64,000 nucleotides of DNA from assembly GCA_016098155.1 (NCBI GenBank), contig JAAAJB010000068.1:1-64000 (forward strand), read 5' to 3'. Positions 32,061 to 44,452 of the stretch are shown here, piece after piece (within the stretch, counting starts at the first letter, position 1; each line of letters starts with the position of its first letter). The notes beneath the pieces are model-generated. The model saw only the letters and a program-made list of their open reading frames with translations. It did no database searches and had not been told where the DNA came from. Both the position numbers and the translations under genes were made by a program. The stretch is from Actinomortierella ambigua (lineage: Eukaryota; Mortierellomycota; Mortierellomycetes; Mortierellales; Mortierellaceae).

Positions 32061-33375
32061 GCAGCTTGCCAGCAAGCGATTACTCTTGAATCGTGTAACT
32101 ACCCAAGCACTTATTATTAAACTATTCCCCACTATTCTTCCACAAAACATATTATTCCTTTTAGAGGATGTCTGAGCGAAAACAATCAATGGATTGTTGG
32201 CTTGCTCAAACCAGCGATCGTTTACAGCTGGCTACTGCTCCCCGCTGATCTCAGGCTGAAAAACGACGTGCAGAGTTGGGGCTCGCCGCCACCACAAATA
32301 CGAGTGCGTCGTCGACTGGAGTTGACATTATAGGAGAGACGGGCAGCGTGTTTGCACTCAATTTGGGAGGGCATCGTGTCACGGAAGCAAGAAAACTAAG
32401 CCTATTGCCGAGTGGTTGGTGCAGCTGCCCCGGCAGTTAGACGAGGATGCTTCAAAATGCCGAGTTGGCCGAACAAGTTTGGGCTGTCAAGAGTCGTGTG
32501 CTTTCTCGCGTGTACACGAATTTCAAGACGCTTGTGTGAAAAAGTGCCAAATAAAACGCACCAGTAACGTTTTAGTAGGAACGCTTTTTTCGGTGCCTGT
32601 GTGGCCCCGTAGTATTACCAATCCCTAGTCCATATACAAGACAGCTTTCGAGAAAGAGCAGAGCAGCCTCTGCGACCCAATGAGTGTCGGATCGAGCGCG
32701 TGGAGCTTGGGTTCCTTATTTGTTGTGGTAAAGATACATTTAAATGAATCGTTGATTTTTCTCCACTTCATATGGAGTGATGGATGTGGGAGTTACCGAT
32801 CCAGAGTGTTTGGCATTATTTTTTTAAAACCTCAATATCCAACCATGGACCAACGCATAGCAGGTCCTCGCCAGAGACTGAGGTTCGCGCGAAACTGGAG
32901 CTAGTGGTTGATATGTGGGTGTTTCAAGAGACACCTGTAGTCACCAATGGTGCTTGACAAGTCGTACGCGCTATTCATCATTCGACTAGTGATATTTACC
33001 TCGGAGGCACACAGCTCTTTTCTCAGGCGTTTGCCTTTATGTCGACCCATAATATCCACGATACTAAGCATGGCCATCTCCTCGTCGATAGTCAGAGGCT
33101 GCTTTCTCTATCTCTTTCTCTTTCGCAGAGGTTGATGAGGAGGTGAAGGTTGACTTGACAGTTTGAATTTGTATCATGAGTACTTTGGCTCAAAGTCACG
33201 CCCAATTTTTCAGGGAGCCCTTCCCTCTCTCCCATCCATTCATCCAACCATCCGTCACCCACCTCTCCTGCTCTCTTTTCATTCTTACTACCCTTCATCG
33301 CTCCTTACCTTTTGTCGTCCACCTCAACGGGCCCCTCATCATATTTTTCAGCTGTAGACTCTTGAATACTCCAGC
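32061..33375. other. Right flank of the Helitron relic and dynamitin promoter
   Basis: About 1.3 kb. Short plus-strand stretches look like remains of coding sequence (for example YLGGTQLFSQAFAFMSTHN near 33000, followed by a pyrimidine tract and CGCAG at 33125-33129), but I cannot name a family and no intact frame exists. The last 200 bp are the C/T-rich leader of the dynamitin gene. Confidence 0.4.
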
Positions 33376-35628
33376 ATGTCCAACAAATACTCGACTTTAC
33401 CAGACATTGTATGTGTGCCTGAAAAACAGCATGTCGTGGGGGCACGCACCCCATGCCATGAAATGCAAAAAGGTCCCACTATGACGCATGGCACAAAAGA
33501 ACCATAGGGCTGACGCGTACCCTCTATCATTTCTCTAATTCATCAAACTCCATAGGACACCCAACCCGATGTGTATGAGACGGTAGACGACGTTGAAGAG
33601 CGCACCTCGAATGTCCTGGGCATGGACTCGAAGGTAAACGTGAGCATCTCAAAATAGGAGAGAACGGGAAGCCTTCTCGAGCTTTTCATACTTTGCTATC
33701 ATGTGCTTCTCACCAACACGAGCACAATCTCACACTCACTCCCCCACCCCCTATCTCTTTGCACCTAACTTTTTTTTCTACACGTACACGTTTTAGGGCT
33801 TCGAAAGCGATGAGGAGCGTGAAGACATTGACAAATCGGCTGTTTCAGTTCGGGAAGCGGCTGCACGCTTCAAGAGCGCGACGGGTGACAGCAACAATGG
33901 TAAGACACCTGAGTCAGGAAGGATAGGAGAGCAATTGACGGATAAGCGAAGGGACGGACAGAGGAACGAAAGGTGTGCGGGTGGGAGGAGAGGGATGCAG
34001 GACTAACTTGAAAGGCTTACAAAGGCACACGAAGAAACACGCATTCTTTATGAAGACTGTGAAAGGACACTGTGTCCGCCTGTTGATCGCATGAGTACAC
34101 AACCCCTTGACAAGAAGAGAGATGACTGACAATTCCATCCACTCTGTTTTGTTGTTGTGCTAGACTTTACGGATAATCTGAACCGGCGAAAGAAGGCCAT
34201 GTACCATACGTTTATGCGCCGACCGGCATTGGAGAGTTCAGAATACGAGATTTTGCCAAAGGACTTGGCACTCCAGGAGACGCCTCTTCAGAAGCTCCGC
34301 CGTCTTCAGTATGAGATTAAGGAGCTTGCTCAAGAAGCCGAGTTGAACGAAAAGGTACGAAACGGCCCTCCAGACATGTCGCAAGTGATAATAAGGAAGG
34401 AGCGATTTCTCATTTTACTCTTCTATCTTTTTTCTTCTTCTTCTTTTTCATTCAATCATATCAGCAAGGAGTACAATTGGAGGGCGGCAAAGTCTCGCAC
34501 AAGGATCTGATGGCGAACGTAAAGTCGCTGGAGAGTGATTTATCAGAGATTAGCCAGAAGCTGGACCAAGGTGCGACGGCTGGCGTGCTATCGAGTGACG
34601 GTTTGGTCAAGCAGACGGATGCGGGCAAGCGACTGATGCAGCAATTGATGGCACTGAAGAACCTGTCTGTGGAAGGCGAGAGCGGTGCAACATCTACCAC
34701 CACAACAGCAGCAGGAACATCAACAGATTCAGCAGCAGCGACAACTTTAACGGACGCGGAGAATGTGACGTATGAGCTGTATTATAACCCGGACAACGCG
34801 CGTTTGCACAATGCGGCCAAGGCAGCAGAGCTGAACGAGCGACTGGCGATGCTGGAGAAGATGGTGGGCTCATCGCAACTGCCGACAGGCAACTCGCTGG
34901 TGGGATCGGTGGAAAAGCTTGAGCAGCAGGTGAGCATCCTGACACAGCCCCGCCATCTCGAGCAGCTGTCGCGTCGTCTCAAGGTTGTCATTGCCGAGCT
35001 GGATCGTGTGCAGGAGCTCCAGACCAAGGATGCCTCGACCTCTGGTTTCAGTGTCGAGACCGAGAACAAGGTACACCTAGGGCTTTCAAGTTGTAGCGAA
35101 GAAGCCCCTACCGCATGGATTATTCCCTCTTCTCACGCGCGTATTTTTTTTCTTTTCAAAAAAAATCTGCTTCTTCCCCTTCTTCATTAGATTAATACCC
35201 TATTCGACCTTGTAGACAAGATTGATCCTCTGGTTGTTCTGGCCCCGGCACTGGTAACGCGTCTCAAGGGTCTCAAGACATTGCACTCCGAGGCTGCGGT
35301 GTTCTCAGACTCGATCAAGATGATTTCGAGTGAACAGACCAAGATCACCGACGAGCTCAAAGGTCTCGATGCCGTCTCGACAAAGGTAGGGGAGGGGATG
35401 AGTTTTTTTTTCTTTTGTTCTATCGTTTGCATGTTTCAAGTTCAGGATGTCTTTTCAGACAACATTGCTGATCTTTTCTTCCCTTCTTCATCTTCTTCTC
35501 CACCCCCCTTTCTGTTTTAGCTGCAAGAGAGTCTGGCGGAGAATGAGACGGCGATTCAGAAGAACATTGAGCTGATCGATTCGCGGATCACGGCTCTCGT
35601 GGAGCGGGTTCAGAAACTGGGTGCGTAG
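33376..35628 (+). CDS. Dynactin subunit 2 (dynamitin, p50)
   Basis: 437-aa subunit of the dynactin shoulder, which couples dynein to cargo; human p50 is 401 aa. Seven exons: 33376-33408, 33556-33633, 33797-33899, 34164-34354, 34465-35070, 35191-35385, 35521-35628. The N-terminus MSNKYSTLPDI/DTQPDVYETVD is the dynamitin signature (K-Y-x-x-L-P-x-I-D-x-x-P-D-V-Y-E-T). Coiled coils follow: LQKLRRLQYEIKELAQEAEL, HKDLMANVKSLESDLSEISQ, KLEQQVSILTQPRHLEQLSR, and a C-terminal pair around VVLAPALVTRLKGLKTLHS. A Thr/Ala-rich insert (about 205-225) interrupts the middle. The yeast functional counterpart is Jnm1, which is much more diverged; this gene is of the animal/filamentous-fungus type. Confidence 0.92.
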
Positions 35629-37596
35629 ATGAGCGATGAAGGGGCGATAGAGCAGCAGTGCAGATCAATGCCCCCCCCCCTAGATAAACATGAGGAGCTT
35701 TAAATTTGACATGCAATGTTTTAAGAACCACTAAGGTGTTCGCTGCTTTTGTGCTGTGTATTGTACGACTGGAAGAATAGCAGAGTAGCATGGATGGTCC
35801 AATGGATCTTTGAGACCTTGGAGCTGAGTGGCTGAATGAAGAAAAAATGAGAAGACAGAAAGAAGAGAGAAAGGGGGATGTCATGGGGATGTCATGAGGG
35901 TGTCACCTACAGGAGACACGCCCATGCACAGCAACAGCCTTCCGTTTCAGTACAGAGGCTATTCTTTTTTATCCGAGGGCATGGGTATAGTCAATGACGC
36001 TCTTCAACGTCTAGCTTTGGTTAAATCCGATAGGATGGTACAGGGCAAAAAGAGTTTTGCTGATCCCAAAAAAAAAAAAAGATATCCGGATGTCTATCCA
36101 GGTAGGCAAACTTTGTAGAAGGGCAGTGGGGAGGAAGAGATTGTTGGCGTGGATCAAGCATAAACAAACATGCAACGACGCATAGTAGTAGAAGAACCGT
36201 TGGTCGTTTTTTTATGCATTCCCAGGAGTGTATGTCTCCTTTTTCTCGTTATTGCTGTTTTTCTTCTTGTTCCATCCTACTACCCTTCTCTTTCTCACCC
36301 TCGTTGCTCACCAGCGCTGATAATAAATGTAAATATAAAAGTTGCATCGATCTGAACCATTTACCCCAAGTAGGTACTCTACCACTGTGCAACAAGAGGA
36401 TCGATAGCTCGATCTTCATTCCGGAATGAACATATCACACTGGTTTATGACATGACATCATAAAAAAAGGGTTGTAGAACGAGAGCCGAGAACGAGGGAT
36501 TGGGTATCCGATCCAATATGTGCAGGAGATGTGGTGGGCATGCAGGGACCTCACTGACCATTTGGCCCTTTGTGGGAACAAATGTGTATGTGTGTTTTCC
36601 CTCCCTCCGATCGATCAAGCACTCTTGTAGAATGAAGGTACAAAGATTCACACTAATTTTGTTGGCCAAAGAGACCAAAAAAAGCTCTTCGGGTCATTAC
36701 TGGTCGGTCTCTTGAGTGGAAGGGATCGTCAACCTAGTGCAGTTTGAGGATGGGGGGAAGATACCAAAGGGTACCACAAAAGAATTAAACTAAATGAGTG
36801 TACATGATGCAGAGACAAAGAGAGAAAGGGTCCCTGGTTGAAGCAGACCTTGTGTTGTCATCTCTAGAAGGGTACCAAGAGCCTGTCTGTCGCGAGCTTC
36901 ACGACTATTGTTCTATTTTGTTGTGACAGCTAGACCCTGAAAAAGCAGAGGTAGATTACTGCTGACACGAATGCAACATGTCTGTCGCTCGCACAGCTGT
37001 TGATGAGGAAGTCCTGTTCCCAGGCGAGTTTTAGTGGATGAGCTTAGGTCCGCGTTACCAGAGTCAGAGATTCTAGGAAGAGGGAAAAAAAGCTTCTGTC
37101 AACAAAAGTCAGAAGGACAACAAGTAAGGGGAAGATGCTCTTGCTGACAATATCGATTGTACAGCAGTATACATCAACATTAGTACCTGAGGAAGGTCGT
37201 GCCACCAACTGTTTTTTTCTCTCTCTCCTTCTGTGCGTGTCAGGGCATTCTACACATCGTGCATGGAATCGTGAGGGAACCTTGGTTTGGATATGGCGAG
37301 ATCTTGCTGGAGCAAACTGTCATTCCAGACATCATTGTGAAGCCATCCTGAGACTGATATATTTATCAAAAGTAAAAAAAAGTCGCCGACCGACTCTATT
37401 CTCAGGTTTTACTTGGGGCCTTCTCATCTTTTGTAGTTTTTTTTTCTCTTCTGAGCATACACATACACACCATACACATTCACTTTCACACAAATAGACA
37501 CACACACACACACGCTGACGCAACTTCTGAACCCCTCCCCCTCCCCCGACTTTTCTGTCTCCTGGAACTCAACCAACGCGAGACAACAGTTGTGAG
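35629..37596. other. Long intergenic region
   Basis: Nearly 2 kb with no gene I can support. It includes C- and A-homopolymers (35672-35681, 36068-36080), a weak tRNA-like A/B-box pair on the minus strand at 36348-36392, and the CA-rich leader of the next gene (37456-37513). Confidence 0.45.
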
Positions 37597-39051
37597 ATGC
37601 ACCACGGCAGAACGCGCCTGGGCAGGCCAACGTGCTTGGCTTCATGGGCAGCCATGGTCATGGCATTCTTGCCATATGTCCTCGCCGATGGTGGTCAGAG
37701 CGCAGCGGCCAATTACAAGCTACCTCCAGACATTTACGACGACATTCCATCGGGGCTGGACACGCCTCTCAAGGATCTGGTGAAGCAGGGACAACCGCTA
37801 TCGGTGGGCAATCCAGCCATGCAGGAACAACCACAACCATCGGGAGGAGGAGGCACGCTTGTTCATCGCATTGTTTCTCCGACCTGCAACACCATCTATG
37901 CACCGGGCGATGAAGTGGTGGTGAAATGGATCAGTGAGATGCAGGAGGTGCCTAAATCTCAGTTGGACAGCATACCAACGGTTGAAGAGGCGACAGGAGG
38001 AGGAGGAGGAGTTGGAGGAGAAGGGGGAGGAGGAGAAGGCGGTGGAGCAACATGGAAGGAGCGTGCGCTGCAAGAAGCGCATGATTCGGCAACAGCGTTG
38101 CACGACAGTCCGATTCGACTACACAGTCTTCGTCTGATCACGACTCCCTGGACACAAGGCAAGGTTGGAGGTGCTCTCAAGAGTCTCCAGAAACAGCAGC
38201 AACCTCAGAGCAGTAGCAATCTTCTCACCAAACACAACAGCAACAATAACAACAATAATAATAGCGACTTCTACTTCCACCACCAGCAGCTGTCGTCTGC
38301 ATCTTTGGAATTTTGGAACGCAGTCCAAACCCAGCTCCAGGGCGAAGAAGGGTACCCAATCTCCCAAGGGGTGGTCGACAACGACGGTGGTGGCTCCATG
38401 ATCTCGTTAACTACAGGGGGCAAGACGGCATGGAAGATTGCAGAGGACTGGCCAATGGAGGGCGAGTTTGAGATACGGATCCATGCGCGGTCGTCGGCGT
38501 CGTCCCCAGCCCAAGTCGCCAAGAGCCCATCCTTTTGGATTCTGCAAGATCAGGCCTTTCGCGAGAAGCACCGCCAGGCTGGTCCTGGTTCGTCCCCTGG
38601 TCGGGACAGTGGTGGTGAGAACGGTCTGATAGACGACGAGCATTGGGACGGCGGTAGCCTTTTTGTGGAACGACAAAAAGGCCTTGGGATTTTTCTTGGC
38701 CTGATGGCGGTGGTGGTGGTGTCGGCGCTGGTGTCGGCATGCTGCGTCGTGCCGTACTACCGCCATCGGTGGGTCATGGATCCGCTGGATACTAGCCGTC
38801 TGGAGCAAGCAATGCCGAAGAAAGGGGAGCAGCAGCAAGAGGAACAGCAAAGAGCAATGTCGATGGGGGTCGAGAAGAGCGGCGAATGGGACTTGCACAC
38901 GCCGGGACCAAGTAGTGGTTGCTCGGTGTCACCTCCGCGGTCTCCCATGTGCAGATTATCTTCTGTAGACGGCGGTGCAGAGATAGAGCCAGAGGAGGAG
39001 GAGGAGCAGCAGCAGCAGCAGCAGGAGGAGCACAGCTCATCATTGCCGTAG
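37597..39051 (+). CDS. KRE9/KNH1-like wall domain protein with a transmembrane anchor
   Basis: Intronless 484-aa type I membrane protein. Residues 1-30 are a signal peptide (hydrophobic core LASWAAMVMAFLPYVLA). A fibronectin/Ig-like KRE9-KNH1 N-terminal fold is suggested by VSPTCNTIYAPGDEVVVKW near 90-110 and by the final strands MEGEFEIRIHARSS...KSPSFWILQD (about 285-320), separated by Gly-, Gln/Asn- and Ser-rich inserts. One transmembrane helix at about 362-386 (GLGIFLGLMAVVVVSALVSA) is followed by Cys-Cys and a roughly 95-aa Gln/Glu-rich cytosolic tail. Most family members are GPI-anchored or secreted and act in beta-glucan wall assembly; a membrane-spanning form with a tail is less usual and could be a wall sensor (inference). 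Confidence 0.72.
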   Translation: MHHGRTRLGRPTCLASWAAMVMAFLPYVLADGGQSAAANYKLPPDIYDDIPSGLDTPLKDLVKQGQPLSVGNPAMQEQPQPSGGGGTLVHRIVSPTCNTIYAPGDEVVVKWISEMQEVPKSQLDSIPTVEEATGGGGGVGGEGGGGEGGGATWKERALQEAHDSATALHDSPIRLHSLRLITTPWTQGKVGGALKSLQKQQQPQSSSNLLTKHNSNNNNNNNSDFYFHHQQLSSASLEFWNAVQTQLQGEEGYPISQGVVDNDGGGSMISLTTGGKTAWKIAEDWPMEGEFEIRIHARSSASSPAQVAKSPSFWILQDQAFREKHRQAGPGSSPGRDSGGENGLIDDEHWDGGSLFVERQKGLGIFLGLMAVVVVSALVSACCVVPYYRHRWVMDPLDTSRLEQAMPKKGEQQQEEQQRAMSMGVEKSGEWDLHTPGPSSGCSVSPPRSPMCRLSSVDGGAEIEPEEEEEQQQQQQEEHSSSLP

Positions 39052-39573
39052 ACAAGATATCTGTTGTTGACAGAACAACGAGAAGACACGAGCCTTTCTG
39101 TCGTTCTAGCTCTCTTTTTTCCTCTTCTATCCTTTCTTCTTCGTTTGTGTATTTGTTTATATTACCTGCTGCATCCTTTATTTATTGGCAAAACAGCTCG
39201 AGAGAACGGGCTTGATCGCTGAGAGGGGAGGAGGACGAGGACGAGGAAGAGGAAGGGTTGGATGTGGATGGGAAGGAAGGGAGGAAGGAGAGAGGAGGGA
39301 AAAGGGGACGGCTCTCTGTATGTTCTCACCGTTCAATGTTGGTGCTCTACAATGTGGATGGTGGGGGGGTTTTTTTTTGCGCACATCTCTTCATCTTTTT
39401 GATGATATTTGTTGTTGTTACCAGGTTGTAGCTGCCGGGCATGTGGGTTGAAGTGAAGATATCTAAATGGATGCAATTGAGTCGGCAGTGCAAACTTGTT
39501 GGATGTGGTGGCACACGATTGAACCTTGACGATTTTAGTATTATTGTTCATGCACTCTCTCCCCATATTCACT

Positions 39574-39609
<36 letters not shown>

Positions 39610-39851
39610 TCTTTTCCTCGATACCCTTTGTCATATATCTTTTTTGCATTCCCCCCCTTTTCCTCTCCTCTCTTTCTTTCTTTCTTTCTTTCTCTTGCTT
39701 ACTCCAAAAAAACTCACTTCTCTCTTCCTTCCATCTCTCACTCTCATTCATCCCCCTCAGTGGCCACCGGGGCCCCCCATTCATACTCTATTTTTTCCTT
39801 CTTCTCATCCCTCTCCCCACCCTCCCTCCACTCCATTCACTCTTGTTTGCC
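39052..39851. other. 3' flank and leader of the SH3 gene, (TC)n tract
   Basis: About 800 bp. AGG/GGA-rich at 39223-39300, then a (TC)n microsatellite at about 39578-39604 and a long pyrimidine-rich leader up to the ATG at 39852. No gene. Confidence 0.5.
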
Positions 39852-42800
39852 ATGGCCAATCTTGTTGCCCAGGCAGCCTGTTCCCATATCCTCCAATCGC
39901 TGCAGGGCCACCTGTCCTTCCTCGCCGACCACGGCGTTGTCAAGGAGGAGTCGCTCAAGATGTACGTGACCAGATACTCTCCTCTTTCCCTCCTCCCTTC
40001 AGTTTCTCTCTCGCTCTGTCCGCCGCCAAGCAACCACACACCAAAAGAAAGTCGAAAGTCAATGTGGACCAAAAGTATATTCTGGGCCATTGGTTCGCAC
40101 TAACACTGCCACGCTTTTCTTTTGCTTCGCTCTATTCGCACACAGCATCCTCGCTGAGCTTTGCGATATTGACCCTCAGCAGCTCCTGGCTCCAAAGACT
40201 ACACATGTCCCTGCACCGCTTGCCGCACGGCTTGTCGAGCCCGAACCACGCGCCTCTCAGGAGGCCTCAGACCTGCAGATGCTCGACCTGCCCTCGCCAC
40301 TCGGCCGCAACCTCTCCGTCAGCGACACATCGGATATTGTTGCCAAGGGCGGCCCCACCAGCCATCTCGATGTCCTGACAGACGACGAGGATGACAATGC
40401 CTTCACCAAAGCCAGCACCGAGCAGCGCCCCACCTCAGAAGTCGTGTCCCACCGGCAAATGACGCGCCTCGCCATGGACCAGGAGCAGCAGCTCCTGCCT
40501 TACAGCGATGCCGAGGAAGCAGAGGACTATATCACTCAGCAGGAGGAGCATCAGCAACCGCCTCCACCGGAACATCAGCATCAGCAACCGTCCTCAACGA
40601 CTTTTGCCTCGCCTATCATGACCCAGGATGCTGATATGGCGGCAGAGGCCATGGCAGCAACCACGACCACGACCACGACAACCATGACCTCGACATTCGT
40701 TGCTGCCCCCACCTCCGCCACCACGACCACAGCCACGACCACAGCCACAGCCGCTTCTCCCGTTCTCTCCGTTCACGAAAAGCCCGAACTGCCACCATTG
40801 CTTTTCTCGTCTCAGGTCTCCCCCACCATCAGTGTGCTCGCCCTTGAACGGCAAGCCTCTGCCGCCGCTACCGTTGATGTTACTGATTCCTCGGCTGAAT
40901 CGGCTTCGTCGACCCTGTCTCCTACTTTTGCATCTGCCGCTGCTCCTCTGCGTAGTCATGCCCCTGCTTTTGCTCCCGTGGCTACTCCTATTCCTACAAT
41001 CTCGTCCGACTCTCCTGCTCCTGCTCCCTCTGTGCCGGCTGTTACTTCTGCCGCCTCCACCGCCGCCGTCCCAGTCCCTCAGGTCTTCACGGGCAGTGCC
41101 GTCTCGGTGCATCAAGAGCTCTTGCATACTGCAGCGCCTGCCTCTTCTTCTCCACCGGTTGAGCACGTTGAGATTCGTGCAAGGTCTCTTTCACCCGCAT
41201 CACCCGCTCCTCCCTCGTCTTCTCACTCCCCCTCGTCTTCTGAGCACCAGGGTCAATACCCCCTCCCCTCACAACGACAAATTTCAACCACGGCGGATTT
41301 TGTGTCCAAACAAACATTTGGACCCTCTGAGCACACGCAAATGGCGGACTTGTCGCACACGCCGTCCGAGAGCCATCGAGTCTCCACCGTATTTCAGCAG
41401 CCTGTAAACCATGGCGGCCCAATGGTCTACCAGCCAACGGTGACAGCTAGTCCTGGCCACTTGGCACCGATCCACGATATTATCAAGGAGTTGGAGACCT
41501 CCCCCGATTCGCCTGGATCGGTCCAGCCAAATCTGCTCCACAAGGACTCGCAGCGCACATCGAATTCTGTACCTGAGAGCACATTCTCTGTTGATACCAC
41601 GGACCTGAAACCACCTACCCCGCCTCCAAAAGACTCGTATACCCCGAGCATCACTCCATCGGGTGGCTCGCAGACATCTATCCCTCCAGCTGGCTCTCAG
41701 ACATCGATTCCACACGCTGGCTCGCATACATCGATTCCACACACTGGTTCGCATACATCGATTCCACCCGCAGTGTCACAAACATCGGCACCACCAATGG
41801 TCTCGCACGCGCCGACCCCAGCATGGCCTGCGCCTTCGACAATGATGAACCCATCTATGCCACCATCCTCCAATGCAAACCCATTGGGCTTCCAGCAGTT
41901 GAACCTCCCTGTCCAAGCTTACCAGCTGTACCAACCAAAGCCATACCAGCCCAAGCCATACCAGCCCAAGCCAAAGATGTCCCTGCCTGCTTCAGGAGCG
42001 ACCTCAGCAGCCCCTGTCCCAGCCCCAGCCCCAGCCCCAGCCCCTGCTCCAGCCCCAGCTCCGATGTCGGATGCACCTTTTGAGATGATTCACCAGCCTG
42101 CTCTTGTCCAACCTCAGCCCCAGTACCAGCAGCATCCACCTCAACCTGCATTCGCACCACAGCCACCTCTGGCGCCGGCACATGGTGGAGGACCCGAACA
42201 TCAAATGTACCAGCAACAGTATCATCAGCAACAGCAGTACCAGGCGCAGCAGCTCCCACCCAACCAGCAGCAGCAGCAGCAACATCAACAACAACAACAA
42301 CAACAACAGCAACAGCAGCCTCAACCAGGAATGCATGCTCATCAGCAACACCTCAATGACAGCTCTGGATCGACGGTCCATTCATCGCCACCTTCGACGC
42401 CGGAACAGCCCAAGAAGGCGGCCAAAAAGTGGATGAACGCTGTAAAGTCGACGCTGATGAGTGGCAAGGACCAACTACTCCATCACGGCAGTGGTACCGG
42501 CGCCAAGGAAAAAGATGGAAAGGACACAAAGGCTTTCCACCTGCAACAGCAGCAAAATATGCAGCAGCAGCTTCAGCACCACAACCACCTGGCTGGTGAC
42601 TCGCCCTTCCAACAGGGTCCCCCCCAACCTCACCAGCAACCCCCGTTCCAACAACAGCCTCCACCAGGTCAGGGTCCCTTTAGCTATGGTCCGGGTCAAC
42701 CCGGTCAGCCTGGTCAGCCATTCCAGCAGCAGCAACAGCCACCTTTCCAGCAGCAACAACAGCCACCTTTCCAACAGCAACAGCAGCAGCCGCCATTCCA

Positions 42801-44452
42801 AACGGTGACACCTGCACCGCCGATGGATCAAGCACCGGTCACCACGACAGCTGGTTCGAGTGTGGCAGACAAGTTTGGTAGACGGGCGTCCAGTCTGTCG
42901 CTTGCGACCAACACCCCCGTTGCAGTCTCGGGACCTGGGTCAGCTGGGTCAGCTGGTGCGCCACCATCCGCCAACACAGACACACCGCAACAGCAACAAC
43001 AACCGCAACAGCAACAACCGCAACAGCAACAACAGCAACAGCAACAGCAGCAGGCACATCCTTATCAGATGCAGGACCATCAACCGGGACCTACAGTGAA
43101 CACGGATGTGGGCAAGGACATGAATGCGCCCAACTCGCCCGGTAGTCGCGGGTCGGTGATGTCGACCATCTCGGAGACCAAGACGATCGAGATCTTGGTG
43201 CGTGCTCAGGCGCTGTACGATTTCCCTGGCGAGGACGAGGGAGATCTCAAGTTCAAGATGGGCGATGTGATCAGCGTCATCCAATACTGTACGTGAATTT
43301 TTTTTGTATTTTGGTGTTTTGGATTTCTTGGCGAAATACCGGTTTTTTGTGCAACGAGAAGGGTGGGGGGTTCATCATGATGGCTAACTTTCTTTTTCTC
43401 TTCATGGTCTATTAGTGAACGATGACTGGTGGAAGGGTATCCTCCGTTCGGACATTGGCATTTTCCCAACTGCCTACGTCAAGCCATTGTAAGTGGGCCG
43501 TGGGTGAGAACGGTGAGACTAGTGCATGGAGCGTAGTAGGTTTTCAACATCTCTGACCCCCTCCCCGCTCTTCTCTCTCTCTCTCTTTTTTCCTCTGCAA
43601 CTAAACTGAAATAGGAAAACTCCAAAGGACGGCAATGGATCGGTGTCGATTGAGGTCCGTCGCTCGGTCTATGGTGGAGTGGGCGTCCCTGGTCTAGACT
43701 CGGACCAACCAGAGTCCACTGACCAACAACAACAGCAGGCAGATCAGCTAGCAGAGCAGGCCCAGCAAAAGCTCACCTCCTTTCGCAACAGCTACCAGCC
43801 CACACTGGACCCCCTCGTCTCGGGCGTCGTAACCTTCCCAGAAGGACCTAGTGGACCTACCGACAATCATGGACCAGCAGCAGCAGCATCAGCAGCACCC
43901 GCCATGTCCTCGGCAGCAGCAACAGCAGCAACTATCCCACCACCACCCTCTAGCCTCGGCGTCCCTGTTTCCACCACCCCCTCGTCTTCGGCAGCAGCAG
44001 CACCCTTCCCAGCACCCCCTCCTTCGCTAGGAGGCACCCAGGCGGCCCCGTCGACGTTCGGCTACTTCCCGGGTGCGGGCAACCAGCCGCCCATCTCGCC
44101 GCCACCGAGCCTGCGCCACCAGATGGGCCAGCAACAGCAGCAGCAACAACAGCCGGGTATGTTTATGCCCCCGCCGACGGCTACGTTCCCGCAGGGGGCC
44201 GCGCCAGCACCTTTGTCGGTTGGTAATGGAGTGAATGGTGCGACTGGACCGTTTTCACCGACGGATCAGCAACAACAACAGCAACAGTATTATCAACAAC
44301 ATCAACCACAACAACAACAACGGTACTCGACCCCAGTCTCACCCACGTCGCCCACGTCGCTCAATGGCAACAATGGATACGCGCACATGACGACGGCGCA
44401 GATGGCGGCTGCTGCCAAGGCCAAGAAGAAGGCTAGCGGTTCGCGCTGGTAA
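39852..44452 (+). CDS. Large Gln/Pro-rich SH3-domain protein (LSB1/PIN3-type N-terminus)
   Basis: 1387 aa from exons 39852-39961, 40146-43288, 43416-43488, 43615-44452. The first 55 residues form a helical module (ACSHILQSLQGHLSFLADHG, SLKIILAELCDIDPQQLL) like the N-terminus of yeast Lsb1/Pin3. Then about 1000 residues of low complexity: Thr/Ala/Ser, a G-S-x-T-S-I-P-x eight-residue repeat (near 41655-41800), YQPKP repeats, an Ala-Pro run and poly-Gln. The SH3 domain is at about 1053-1109: ILVRAQALYDFPGEDEGDLK, the GD-V-I turn, NDDWWKGIL and GIFPTAYVKPL; introns 2 and 3 cut through it. A second Gln/Pro/Ala-rich tail ends KAKKKASGSRW. Lsb proteins bind the actin activator Las17/WASP through SH3; a role in cortical actin is inferred. 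Confidence 0.85.

Noticed and set aside
32416..33135. Second decayed coding sequence after the Helitron relic
   Set aside because: Short plausible peptide stretches and an acceptor-like CGCAG exist, but no family or continuous frame could be supported.
40090..40145. Alternative 5' part of the SH3 protein read as a signal-peptide-like sequence
   Set aside because: This stretch is intron 1; splicing 39961 to 40146 joins two conserved helical parts, and the signal-like residues come from intron sequence.
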